A DNA stretch of 64,000 nt from assembly GCA_035294245.1 (NCBI GenBank), contig DATGLG010000068.1:147306-211305 (forward strand), read 5' to 3'. Source of the DNA: DATGLG01 sp035294245 (lineage in GTDB: Bacteria > Pseudomonadota > Alphaproteobacteria > JACZXZ01). A model generated the notes under the pieces. The model worked only from the letters and a program-made list of their open reading frames with translations, did no database searches and was not told where the DNA came from. Within the stretch, counting starts at the first letter, position 1, and each line of letters starts with the position of its first letter. Made by a program: the position numbers and the translations under genes. Positions 27,180 through 36,603 of this stretch are shown in pieces.

Positions 27180-28376
27180 ATGCGAGTGGTCACATCGACG
27201 AGCATCGCCGCCGCGCTCGGCGCCGCGGTTCTGATGGCCGGGGCCGGCCCCGGCCATGCTGCCGCATTGCCGCCCCTGCCGAAATCCCCCGTCACGATCA
27301 ATATCGTCGATGTGGGCGGCCAGCTCGCCCTCACCCAGAAGGCGATCGAGGCCTACCAGAAGGCTCATCCCAAGCTGGTGTCGCGCTTCGTCTTCAACAA
27401 GGCGCCGGCACCGGAGCTCCCGGGCAAGCTGAAGGCGCAGCAGGCCGCCGGCCGCGTCGACATCGACATGGTGCTGAGCGGCACCGACGCGATCTCCGCC
27501 GGGATGGAGCAGCATCTGTGGACGCGGATCCTCCCCGACTACGCGGCGAAATTCCCCAATCTCGACCAGAACTACCTCCCGGGCGCGCTCGACATGCAGA
27601 AGCCGACGGAGGGCCAGGCCATCGAGGTCGTGTTCGCGACGGCGGGCCCGATGCTGGAATACGCACCCGAGCGCGTGAAGGATGTGCCCAAGACAACGGA
27701 TGAGCTGCTTGCCTGGTGCAAGGCCCATCCCAACCGCTTCTTCTACGCGCGCCCGACGAATTCCGGCCCCGGCCGCGCCTTCCTCCAGGGGCTCCCCTAC
27801 GAGCTCGGCGACAGCAACCCGCGCGACCCGGTCAATGGCTGGGCGAAGACCTGGGCCTATCTCAAGGCCCTCGACAGCTGCATCGAATATTACCCATCGG
27901 GCACCGGCGTCACCATGAAGGAGTTCGGCGAGGGCTCCCGTGACATCATCGCCTCGATGCCGGGGTGGGACATCTATCCGCGCGTGATCGGCACCGTGCC
28001 GAAATCCGCTAAGGTCACCATCCTCAGCGGGCCGGCTGGGTTCAAATGGGTCTCGGATGCCCAGTATGTCGCCATTCCCAAGGGGATCGCGCCCGAGAAG
28101 CTCGCCGTGGCCCTCGACTTGATCGCCTTCATGCTGGAGCCGAAGCAGCAGGCCTATGCCTGGGACGATGGCTATTTCTATCCGGGTCCGGCGGTCAAGA
28201 ACGTGCCGCTCAGCATGGCGCCCCAGTCGAGCCAGGACGTCCTCAAGGAGTTCGGCCGTCCCGAATACGACCAGCTCATCGCCAAATACCCGATCATGTC
28301 GCCGCTCTTCGGCAATCCGCTCGTCGTCGCCTTCCATATGTGGGACGAGAAGATCGGTGCCCAGAAGATGAAATGA
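27180..28376 (+). CDS. ABC transporter substrate-binding protein (spermidine/putrescine-type fold)
   Basis: This 398-residue exported binding protein has a Sec-type signal (SIAAALGAAVLMAGAGPGHAAA). The mature part belongs to the PotD/FutA-like SBP_bac_6/8 group: INIVDVGGQLALTQKAIEAYQKAHP, then FIPKG-like VAIPKGIAPEKLAVALDLIAFML. GGGAGGAAC precedes the ATG. It lies inside the hexuronate operon, so a uronate or oligouronide is the likely ligand, although the family's known ligands are polyamines, iron or phosphonates. Confidence 0.9.
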   Translation: MRVVTSTSIAAALGAAVLMAGAGPGHAAALPPLPKSPVTINIVDVGGQLALTQKAIEAYQKAHPKLVSRFVFNKAPAPELPGKLKAQQAAGRVDIDMVLSGTDAISAGMEQHLWTRILPDYAAKFPNLDQNYLPGALDMQKPTEGQAIEVVFATAGPMLEYAPERVKDVPKTTDELLAWCKAHPNRFFYARPTNSGPGRAFLQGLPYELGDSNPRDPVNGWAKTWAYLKALDSCIEYYPSGTGVTMKEFGEGSRDIIASMPGWDIYPRVIGTVPKSAKVTILSGPAGFKWVSDAQYVAIPKGIAPEKLAVALDLIAFMLEPKQQAYAWDDGYFYPGPAVKNVPLSMAPQSSQDVLKEFGRPEYDQLIAKYPIMSPLFGNPLVVAFHMWDEKIGAQKMK

Positions 28377-28402
28377 CGCGACGATGAGAGGAATGCCGGG
28401 CG

Positions 28403-29509
<1,107 letters not shown>

Positions 29510-29514
29510 GAAGA

Positions 29515-30381
29515 ATGATGACCGGCTCGCGCGAGACAGGCCTCGATCGCTCGGTGCTTCTGGTCGTGCCCGGCGTTCTCGTCGTGCTGCTGCTTTTCAT
29601 CTATCCCTTCATTTACGGGCTTATCCTCTCCTTCGAGCCCAAGGCCGGGAGCATCTGGGCGAACTACGCCCGGTTTTTCTCCGAGCCGCGATTCAAGGAC
29701 ACCCTCGGCATCACCTTCTGGATCGCGGTGCCGGCGACCCTGATCAATCTTGGCCTCGCCATTCCCATGGCGTTCAAGCTCCGCCGAGCAACACGATTGC
29801 AGCGCTTCGTCACCACGCTCCTGGTGATCCCGATCACGCTCGGGACCGTGCTGGTGGCCGAGGGGCTTCTCAATTATCTCGGGCCGCAGGGCTGGCTCAA
29901 CCGCGTGCTCGTCGATCTCCATCTCGTACTGACGCCGGTGCGCCTGACCCATAATTACTGGGGCGTCCTGCTCTCATTGGTGATTACCGGATTTCCCTTC
30001 GCCTTTTTGCTGACGCTCTCCTACATCACCGGTATCGATCCGGTGCTGGCGCAGGCGGCCTCGACCCTCGGCGCCGGCCCCAGCCGCCAATTCCTCCATA
30101 TCTACCTGCCGCTCCTGGCGCCGGGCCTCGCCATCACCTTCTGCCTCGCCTTCGTGCAGGCCTTCTCGGTGTTTCCTTCTGCCGTGCTCCTGGGCGCACC
30201 CGCCGGCCCCACCCGGGTCATCTCGATCGCCGCCTACCAGGCCGCCTTTGAGGATTACGACTATGCCATGGCCTCGGCCGTCGCCATGATCATGGGCGCG
30301 GCGCAGCTCGTCATCGTCGTCGCCGTACTGGGGCTGCGCAACGTCTTCTATCGCGGCCCCGCCGCCGGAGCCAAGGGATGA
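29515..30381 (+). CDS. ABC transporter permease 1 (PotB type)
   Basis: This 288-residue permease has six helices, starting with VLLVVPGVLVVLLLFIYPFIYGLILSF, and an EAA-like loop DPVLAQAASTLGAGPSRQFLHIYLPLLAPG. Adjacent ATGs at 29515 and 29518 can start it. The gene begins 5 bp after the ATPase stop. A longer frame from 28606 is a shadow of the ATPase gene. Confidence 0.92.
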   Translation: MMTGSRETGLDRSVLLVVPGVLVVLLLFIYPFIYGLILSFEPKAGSIWANYARFFSEPRFKDTLGITFWIAVPATLINLGLAIPMAFKLRRATRLQRFVTTLLVIPITLGTVLVAEGLLNYLGPQGWLNRVLVDLHLVLTPVRLTHNYWGVLLSLVITGFPFAFLLTLSYITGIDPVLAQAASTLGAGPSRQFLHIYLPLLAPGLAITFCLAFVQAFSVFPSAVLLGAPAGPTRVISIAAYQAAFEDYDYAMASAVAMIMGAAQLVIVVAVLGLRNVFYRGPAAGAKG

Positions 30382-31277
30382 GCGCCGCCGGCCTCGCCGC
30401 TCGTGCCGCCGATCCCGGCCTCGCCGGCGGGACCGGCGTCGTGCGCAAATCCTGGCGCGAGATCCTGTGGACGAGCTTCGTTTGGGCATTGATGGCCTTT
30501 TTCCTCATCAACGTCGCCGGCGTCATCGCCTCGGTCGCGGTCAACTCCTTCGGCACGCGCTGGTTCGCGACCTGGCTCCCCGCCGGCTTCACGACGCGCT
30601 GGTATTTCACTGCCTGGGACGATTTCCAGCTTTACGACGTGCTGGTCGTCACCTTCGAGGTCGTCTTCGCCGTCGTGATCATCTCGGTCGTCGTTGGCGT
30701 TCCCGCAGCCTACGCCCTGGCGCGGCGGGATTTCATCGGCAAGCGCGCGGTTCTCCTGCTCTTCGTCATTCCCCTCCTCGTCCCGCCCATCACCTATGGC
30801 ATCCCGCTTGCGACGGTGCTTTATCAAAGCGGCGTGGGCGGAACCCTGGCCGGGGTCATCCTCGCCAATCTGGTGCCGTCGGTCCCCTTCGTCGTCCTCG
30901 TCATGACCCCCTTCATCGAGCAGGTGGATCCGAGGCTCGAGGCGGCGGCGCGTGTCTTCGGCGCCGGGCTCGGCCGCATGTTCGTCCATGTCCTCGTGCC
31001 GCTGCTGGCGCCGGGCATTCTGGCGGCGGCGCTGCTCGTCCTCGTGCGCACCATCGCCATGTTCGAGCTCTCCTTCCTGACTGCGGGACCGGACAGCCAG
31101 ACCCTCGTCGTCGTGCTCTATTATTCGGTGTTCGCCGCCGGAGTGCGGGCCGGGCAATCGATCGACGCCATGGCGGTCATCTATATGGTGACCACTCTCG
31201 TCTGGCTCCTCGTCGCGCTTCGCTTCGTCAATCCGACCCAGCTCGTTACGCGCGTGAAGGAGCAGCGGCGAGCGTAG
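30378..31277 (+). CDS. ABC transporter permease 2 (PotC type)
   Basis: This 299-residue permease overlaps the first permease by 4 bp (ATGA). It has a cytoplasmic N-terminus, six helices and the EAA loop DPRLEAAARVFGAGLGRMFVHVLVPLLAPG. It completes the spermidine-type importer of the hexuronate operon. Confidence 0.92.
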   Translation: MSAAGLAARAADPGLAGGTGVVRKSWREILWTSFVWALMAFFLINVAGVIASVAVNSFGTRWFATWLPAGFTTRWYFTAWDDFQLYDVLVVTFEVVFAVVIISVVVGVPAAYALARRDFIGKRAVLLLFVIPLLVPPITYGIPLATVLYQSGVGGTLAGVILANLVPSVPFVVLVMTPFIEQVDPRLEAAARVFGAGLGRMFVHVLVPLLAPGILAAALLVLVRTIAMFELSFLTAGPDSQTLVVVLYYSVFAAGVRAGQSIDAMAVIYMVTTLVWLLVALRFVNPTQLVTRVKEQRRA

Positions 31278-31328
31278 CGGCCGATATCGGCGGCTCGATG
31301 CCCGCGCGCCGCCGCAGAGGAGTAGATC

Positions 31329-32537
31329 GTGAAGATCAAGGAAGCCCGCGTCATCATTACCTGCCCCGGGCGGAATTTCGTCACCCTCAAGATCGTGACG
31401 GATGATGGGCTCCATGGGCTCGGCGATGCGACCTTGAACGGGCGCGAGCTCGCCGTCGCCGCCTATCTGAGCGAGCACGTGGTTCCTTGTCTCATCGGTC
31501 GCGACGCCGATCGGATCGAGGACATCTGGCAATATCTCTATCGCGGGGCTTACTGGCGGCGCGGGCCGGTGACGATGTCCGCCATCGCCGCCGTGGATAC
31601 GGCGCTTTGGGACATCAAGGCCAAGGCCGCCAACATGCCCCTCTATCAGCTTCTCGGCGGCCGCAGCCGCGACGGCGTCATGGTCTATGGCCACGCCAAT
31701 GGCACCGACATCGAGGCGTGCGTCGATGAGGTCGCGCGCTATATCGCGCTCGGCTATAAGGCCATCCGCGCGCAATGCGGGATTCCCGGCTTGGCCTCGA
31801 CCTATGGCGTGGCGCGCAACAAGATGTATTACGAGCCGGCCGACGCGGCCCTGCCGACCGAGAACCTGTGGTCGACGGAGAAATACCTCGATTTCGTTCC
31901 GAGCCTGTTCGAGAGGCTGCGCGTGAAGTTCGGCGCGGAGCCGCATCTGCTCCATGACGCGCATCATCGGCTGAAGCCCATCGAGGCGGCGCGGCTCGGG
32001 AAGGCGCTCGAGCCCTACCGGCTCTTCTGGCTCGAGGACGTTACCCCCGCCGAGAACCAGGAAAGCTTCCGGCTGATCCGCCAGCACACCACCACTCCCC
32101 TCGCCGTCGGCGAGGTGTTCAACTCGATCCACGACTGCCGCGCGCTGATCGGCGAGCAGCTCATCGATTACATCCGGGCGACGGTCGTTCATGCCGGCGG
32201 GATCAGCCATATGCGCCGCATCGCGGCACTGGCCGAGCTCTACAATGTGCGGACGGGCAGCCACGGCGCCACCGATCTCTCGCCGGTCTGCATGGGCGCG
32301 GCACTGCATTTCGACATCTGGGTGCCGAATTTCGGCATCCAGGAATATATGCGGCATACCGAGGCGACGGATGCGGTCTTCCCCCATGCCTATTCCTTCA
32401 AGGACGGCTATCTCTTTCCCGGCGAGGCGCCTGGGCACGGGGTCGATATCGACGAGAAGCTCGCCGCGAGATTTCCGTATCGGCGGGCCTATCTGCCTGT
32501 CAATCGCCTCCTCGACGGCACCATGCATGATTGGTAG
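31329..32537 (+). CDS. manD: D-mannonate dehydratase (enolase superfamily)
   Basis: This 402-residue enzyme removes water from D-mannonate to give 2-keto-3-deoxy-D-gluconate. Every diagnostic residue of the characterised Novosphingobium ManD falls at the same number: R147 and Y159 (the base pair on the mobile loop), metal ligands D210, E236 and E262, and H212 and H312. High-activity ManD is therefore expected, rather than the low-activity RspA branch. The start is GTG at 31329, preceded by AGAGGAG. The C-terminus HDW is also typical. The enzyme completes the path glucuronate, fructuronate, mannonate, ketodeoxygluconate with uxaC and uxuB. Confidence 0.95.
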   Translation: MKIKEARVIITCPGRNFVTLKIVTDDGLHGLGDATLNGRELAVAAYLSEHVVPCLIGRDADRIEDIWQYLYRGAYWRRGPVTMSAIAAVDTALWDIKAKAANMPLYQLLGGRSRDGVMVYGHANGTDIEACVDEVARYIALGYKAIRAQCGIPGLASTYGVARNKMYYEPADAALPTENLWSTEKYLDFVPSLFERLRVKFGAEPHLLHDAHHRLKPIEAARLGKALEPYRLFWLEDVTPAENQESFRLIRQHTTTPLAVGEVFNSIHDCRALIGEQLIDYIRATVVHAGGISHMRRIAALAELYNVRTGSHGATDLSPVCMGAALHFDIWVPNFGIQEYMRHTEATDAVFPHAYSFKDGYLFPGEAPGHGVDIDEKLAARFPYRRAYLPVNRLLDGTMHDW

Positions 32538-32550
32538 GAGCGGAGCCAGA

Positions 32551-33795
32551 ATGGTGGAGATTCCGCGAACGATCGAGGAATGGCGCGCCTGGCTTGGCGA
32601 CACGGTGCTGCCCTATTGGGTGGTGGTGGTGGCGGTGGCGTCCGAGCCCGCGGGTTATGTCGAGTATCTGACGCGCGACGGCGTGCGGGACGCGCGAGCT
32701 GAGAAGACGCCCCTCGTCACCGCCCGTCTGATTTATGTTTTCAGCCATGCCCATGTGCTTGGGCTCGGTCGCGATGTGCTCAAGGCTGCGGAGCACGGCT
32801 TCCGCTTTCTCGTCGAGCGCTGCTGGGATGCGCGTGACGGCGGATTCTTCCACAAGGTCGCCGCGGACGGCACACCCATCGATCGGCGCAAGGATGCCTA
32901 CGATCACGCCTTCGCGCTCTTCGCCATGGCTTGGCTCCATCGCGCGACCAGGAGACGGGAGCCGCTCGATTGGGCCGCGCGAATCATCGCCTATATGGAC
33001 GAAGCGCTCACCGATCCCACCGGCGGCTATCGCGAGCATATCGGGACCGGCGACCCGCAGCCGCTGCCGCGACGGCAAAATCCCCATATGCACCTGCTCG
33101 AGGCGTTTCACGCGCTCTTCGAGGCGACCGGCGATGAGGCTTGGCTTACGCTCGCAAGTGCAATCATCGATCTTTTCGAGCGGCATTTCTTCGATCGGGA
33201 GACGGGCAGTCTCGGCGAGTTCTTCACGGCCGATTGGCAACCGGCGCCCGGCGCCCTCGGGGTGTTGCGCGAGCCGGGACACCATTTCGAATGGGTTTGG
33301 CTGCTCCACCACCACGCGCGCCTCACAGGATCGGATGCCAGCTTGGTGGCCGCCGATCGCCTCTACCATTTCGCCCTTCGTCATGGCCTCGACAAGCGAC
33401 CCGGCCGGATTCCCGCCGCGTTCGACGAGATCGACCGCATGGGCCGCCTGGTTACGGAGAGCAAGCTGCTGTGGCCTCAGACCGAGGCGGTCAAGGCCTT
33501 TCTCGCGCGCTGGGAATTTCTCGAGGACCGGGACGCCGCGCGGCGAGTCCTCGATCATACAGTCCTGCTCTTCCGCTGGTTTCTCGTCGACGAGACGGCG
33601 CGCTGGCGAAACCGCCTCGCCGCCGACGGCCGCGAGATACCGGGCGAGCTGCCGGTGCGCGTCCTCTATCACCTCTTTCTCGGTCTCGCCGAGCTGGTTC
33701 GCCTGTGGCCGACGCTTCCGGCCGAAGAGCTGCGGCGGCTCGGTTCTTCGATCCGCGGGAGTAGCGCAGCCACGGCCTCGATGCTCCCGACATAG
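32551..33795 (+). CDS. AGE-family isomerase/epimerase (mannose isomerase-like)
   Basis: This 414-residue protein is a member of the N-acylglucosamine 2-epimerase superfamily, an (alpha/alpha)6 barrel. Family motifs in order are RRKDAYDHAFALFAMAWL, NPHMHLLEAFHALFEATGD, EPGHHFEWVWLLHHHAR and KLLWPQTEAVKAFL, which hold the catalytic histidines. Known relatives interconvert mannose and fructose, or epimerise cellobiose or glucosamine. ATG 32551 is 13 bp after the manD stop. In this operon it may isomerise a uronate or free sugar released from an oligosaccharide; the substrate is unknown. Confidence 0.85.
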   Translation: MVEIPRTIEEWRAWLGDTVLPYWVVVVAVASEPAGYVEYLTRDGVRDARAEKTPLVTARLIYVFSHAHVLGLGRDVLKAAEHGFRFLVERCWDARDGGFFHKVAADGTPIDRRKDAYDHAFALFAMAWLHRATRRREPLDWAARIIAYMDEALTDPTGGYREHIGTGDPQPLPRRQNPHMHLLEAFHALFEATGDEAWLTLASAIIDLFERHFFDRETGSLGEFFTADWQPAPGALGVLREPGHHFEWVWLLHHHARLTGSDASLVAADRLYHFALRHGLDKRPGRIPAAFDEIDRMGRLVTESKLLWPQTEAVKAFLARWEFLEDRDAARRVLDHTVLLFRWFLVDETARWRNRLAADGREIPGELPVRVLYHLFLGLAELVRLWPTLPAEELRRLGSSIRGSSAATASMLPT

Positions 33796-33816
33796 AGCGA
33801 GGAAACAGGAGCGGCG

Positions 33817-34572
33817 ATGCCCATCCAACCCGTCGAGACCCAGCGATTGTACCAGCAGGCGGCCGACCAGATCCGCAGCCTGGTCCGGCGGGGCGAATAT
33901 GCGCCGGGGGATCGTCTTCCCTCCGAGCGCGAGCTCGCGAAACGGCTCGGCGTCAGCCGCCCGACCGTACGCGAGGCGATGATCGCGCTGGAGATCGCCG
34001 GAATCATCGATATCCGCGCCGGCGCCGGCATCTTCGTTTCCGATCAGGCGACGCGCGATGTCCAGGCTTTGCTGCCGGCCCTCGATGCGGGCCCGAGCCC
34101 CTTCGATCTGCTCGCCGCGCGCCGGCTCCTCGAATGTGAGATCGCCGCCCAGGCGGCCGAGCAGGCGACCATCCGCGATCTGGCCGCGATCAAGGAAAGC
34201 ATCGTGGAAATGGAGCGCGATATGGCCCGAGGCGGCTCGGGCCAGCGCGAGGACCGCCAATTCCATGGCCTGATCGCCGGCGCAACCCGTAACAGCGTCT
34301 TCGTCTCACTCGTCGACGGCTTGTGGGAAGGCATGTCGGCGCCCCTCTTCCACAGCCTCAGCGCGCATACCCATCTTCCCGATCACAAGCAGATGACGAT
34401 CGCCGATCACCGGGCGATCTATGAAGGACTGCGCAAGCGGGACGGTGCCGGCGCCCGAGCAGCGATGGCCGCGCACCTCGCCCATGTCGAGGCCGTCCTC
34501 ACCGGCGCCGACGATCTCGCCATCCATCCCGAGCATGCCCCGGCGCGGCCACGGCGCCGCGACCAGAAATGA
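33817..34572 (+). CDS. GntR-family (FadR/FCD) transcriptional regulator
   Basis: This 251-residue regulator has a winged helix (QQAADQIRSLVRRGEYAPGDRLPSERELAKRLGVSRPTVREAMIALE) and an all-helical FCD ligand domain. The FCD metal site is complete: D and H in REDRQFHGLIAGA, H in ADHRAIYEGL and H in MAAHLAHVEAVL. Such proteins (ExuR/UxuR relatives) sense hexuronates or pathway intermediates. It is the last gene of the operon. It probably represses the promoter near 24000. Confidence 0.93.
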   Translation: MPIQPVETQRLYQQAADQIRSLVRRGEYAPGDRLPSERELAKRLGVSRPTVREAMIALEIAGIIDIRAGAGIFVSDQATRDVQALLPALDAGPSPFDLLAARRLLECEIAAQAAEQATIRDLAAIKESIVEMERDMARGGSGQREDRQFHGLIAGATRNSVFVSLVDGLWEGMSAPLFHSLSAHTHLPDHKQMTIADHRAIYEGLRKRDGAGARAAMAAHLAHVEAVLTGADDLAIHPEHAPARPRRRDQK

Positions 34573-34646
34573 TCTCCCGATGCGTCTTGCGTCGCGGGCT
34601 AATGCCCACTATCTCCAGGCTGGTCGAGGCAAGCGCCCATTAGGGC

Positions 34647-34880
34647 ATGGTCGGGATGATGGCTGAAGGACGGCGTTCCTATTGGGTCGTGGGGGGCGAA
34701 TACCGGGACCCGAACCGCTACGAGACCGTGATCGGCGAGGAGACCTGGCTCGGGCCGTTTGCGAGCAAGGACGAAGCCCATAAGGTCTGGAAGGAATGGG
34801 CGTGGAAGACCGTCGACAACGCGCAAATACGCTACCGTGTCGTCGAGGGCGCAGGCCCGCGCGCGAAAGCGCGACCCTGA
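34647..34880 (+). CDS. DUF4170 domain protein
   Basis: This 77-residue protein matches the alphaproteobacterial DUF4170 pattern: YWVVGGEYRDPNRYETVIG, LGPFASKDEAHKVWKEWAW and VDNAQIRYRVVE. The family is cytosolic and of unknown function. ATG 34659 is an alternative start. It is convergent with the MlaC-like gene. Confidence 0.8.
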   Translation: MVGMMAEGRRSYWVVGGEYRDPNRYETVIGEETWLGPFASKDEAHKVWKEWAWKTVDNAQIRYRVVEGAGPRAKARP

Positions 34881-34895
34881 TGATGTCGGCGCCGG

Positions 34896-35522
34896 CTATT
34901 TCGAGGCTTGGAGCTGAGTGAGCTTCGCCTGCACCTCGGCGATCAGCCCGTCGATTCCCTGCCGGGCGATCACCGAATCGACGGCGTCGCGAATCGTCAC
35001 GGCCATGCTGACGCCTTGAACGAAGGCGTCGACGACTTTCGGCTCCCCGTCCACCTCGCGTACGCGCCATCCCACGACGAAGGGCTGGCCATCGCCGAGC
35101 TGGACGCTCGTCTCCACCAGCCTGTCCGTGTCGCCGGCGGGGCGGCTGCCAACCACGATGAAGTTCCTCACCTCGTTGACCTTGAAGGACGAGAGCGTCC
35201 GTGTGGCGACCTCGAGGGCGTAATTCGGGAGCAGGGACATGAGCTCCCGCCGCTGCGCCGCGGTCGCCTCGCTCCAATGGCGGCCGAGGACGAAACGGGT
35301 GCCGCCGTCAAGATCGAAGCTCTTGCGGAGGAGCGCCTCGAGCGCGGCGCGATGGCGGGCGTCATGCCGCTGGTGATAGGCGCCGGCCAAGCTGATCACG
35401 CGCTCGCCGACGGTCTTCACGAAATTCTCGACCTCGGCTTGCCCCATCGGGGCCGCGAACGCAGTCGGGCTCGCCAAACCTGCGGCGCTCACCAACACAA
35501 GAAACCACAGCGCAAGCCGCAT
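34896..35522 (-). CDS. MlaC/Ttg2D-family phospholipid-binding protein
   Basis: This 208-residue exported protein starts at ATG 35522, with GGAGG 5 bp upstream, and has a signal peptide (RLALWFLVLVSAAGLASPTAFAA). The mature domain has the MlaC/Tol-Tol-Ttg2 features: FVKTVGERVISLAG, RHRAALEALLRKSFDLDGGTRFVLGRHW, RRELMSLLPNYALEVATRTL and WRVREVDGEPKVVDAFVQGVSM. MlaC shuttles phospholipids across the periplasm to the MlaFEDB importer. No mlaFED genes are in the window, so it is a stand-alone copy; some stand-alone homologues sit in hopanoid loci (HpnM), and none of those genes is present here. Confidence 0.9.
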   Translation of the reverse strand: MRLALWFLVLVSAAGLASPTAFAAPMGQAEVENFVKTVGERVISLAGAYHQRHDARHRAALEALLRKSFDLDGGTRFVLGRHWSEATAAQRRELMSLLPNYALEVATRTLSSFKVNEVRNFIVVGSRPAGDTDRLVETSVQLGDGQPFVVGWRVREVDGEPKVVDAFVQGVSMAVTIRDAVDSVIARQGIDGLIAEVQAKLTQLQASK

Positions 35523-35604
35523 CAACGCCTCCGAGCTGCCACAACGCCGTCGCACAACTTTATATATGCTCGTTCAGCTATCGAAAATGCGTTAATATGC
35601 GGCT

Positions 35605-36087
35605 ATGATGCGCTGCCGGTGCTCGTGGCCGTTCCGCCGTCTCCATCGTGATGATTCCACCGTCATGGACATGGTATGGGATGCGCGCCCGCTTCGGCGA
35701 AGGAGCGCAGCCGCAGCCAAGCGATATGCTTGCGCGAGGCGCGTCGCCGCGTCGTCCCTCGTCGCGCTTGCTCTTGCATCTTGCATGAGTATTACAGCGC
35801 CAGATCCACGGCGAGCGCCGCCGAGTGCCGCCCTTCCACGCACGATCGGGCCCGACGATGTCGCCGCCTGCAGCGCGGAGCTCTACGCCTATGTCAGCGT
35901 TGGGGCCCTCGCGGAGCAGCTGGGTCCGGATGCCGATGTCTTCGATGCCGCGCTCAACGACCTGCACGACCAGTTGCAGGACTGCCTCACGGCGCCGGCC
36001 GGTGATCTCTTGGACGTGAAATGGACCCCGCGGGCTGATCGGCAGCGGCTTTGGTCGCCGAAGGACGGCGTCGTCAATTATCGTTGA
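35605..36087 (+). CDS. Hypothetical small lipoprotein
   Basis: I do not recognise this protein of up to 160 residues. The segment AASSLVALALASCMS looks like a lipobox (LASC) preceded by a basic region, but the N-terminus before it is long. A later start, for example ATG 35665, is possible. The mature part contains ACSAELYAYVSVGALAEQLG and ALNDLHDQLQDCLTAPAGDLLDVKW and is rich in acidic and small residues. A strong hairpin follows its stop. Confidence 0.45.
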   Translation: MMRCRCSWPFRRLHRDDSTVMDMVWDARPLRRRSAAAAKRYACARRVAASSLVALALASCMSITAPDPRRAPPSAALPRTIGPDDVAACSAELYAYVSVGALAEQLGPDADVFDAALNDLHDQLQDCLTAPAGDLLDVKWTPRADRQRLWSPKDGVVNYR

Positions 36088-36109
36088 GCGCGTTGTCCGC
36101 GAACGATAA
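36078..36109. terminator. Hairpin between convergent hypothetical and cupin genes
   Basis: TTATCGTT (36078-36085) pairs with AACGATAA (36102-36109), and an inner CGCG (36089-36092) pairs with CGCG (36098-36101), giving a 12-bp stem with a small bulge. It lies between two converging stop codons. A bidirectional terminator is likely. Confidence 0.55.
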
Positions 36110-36120
36110 CCGTCGTCGCA

Positions 36121-36603
36121 TCAGGCACCGCTCAGGAATGCCGCGACCTCGGGGTGGGATTTGAGCTCTCGCAGGTCCTCATTGGACGGCAATTGAGGTT
36201 TATCCCTCATCGCATTGACCATGCAGAGAAATCCAAGAGGCTCGCCGGCCGTCGCGCGGAACTGGTGCCAGGTCCATGCGGGAATCGTGATGAGATCGTA
36301 AGTCCCCACGTTCTGAACCGTGTCGCCGATCAGGCAGTGGCCGCGGCCGCGGAAGATCATGACCGCGTGCGTATGCTCGTGGCGCTCCAGAGAGGAGTAG
36401 CCGCCGGCCTCCATCTCGAAATAGCGCAGCTCGCAACCGAAGTCGGCGCCCGCGAACAACACCTGCCGCGAAATGGCCTTGAACGGCGCGCTGCCCTCCT
36501 CCTTGTAGGGGAGGCGATCCGTCGCCTCCCACCGGTAATTCTGGAAGCGACGCAGACGCGCGGCTGCTGGCGCGGCCGCATCCATCGGCTTGCCCTTATG
36601 CAT
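36121..36603 (-). CDS. Cupin-domain protein next to RuBisCO-like protein
   Basis: This 160-residue single-domain cupin has motif 1 around residues 72-90 (LERHEHTHAVMIFRGRGH, metal-binding H75 and H77 or H79) and motif 2 with H113 (IPAWTWHQF). Conserved cysteines C57, C90 and C127 lie near the barrel. The start at 36603 overlaps the RuBisCO-like gene by 8 bp. In Rhodospirillum rubrum a cupin beside a RuBisCO-like protein is 1-methylthioxylulose-5-phosphate methylsulfurylase, which releases methanethiol and forms 1-deoxyxylulose 5-phosphate. The same role is proposed here from context; other sugar-phosphate roles remain possible. Confidence 0.8.
   Translation of the reverse strand: MHKGKPMDAAAPAAARLRRFQNYRWEATDRLPYKEEGSAPFKAISRQVLFAGADFGCELRYFEMEAGGYSSLERHEHTHAVMIFRGRGHCLIGDTVQNVGTYDLITIPAWTWHQFRATAGEPLGFLCMVNAMRDKPQLPSNEDLRELKSHPEVAAFLSGA

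Noticed and set aside
30348..32603. A 751-codon minus-strand frame opposite permease and manD
   Set aside because: The plus-strand genes are firmly identified with catalytic residues; the antisense frame has no recognisable domain.
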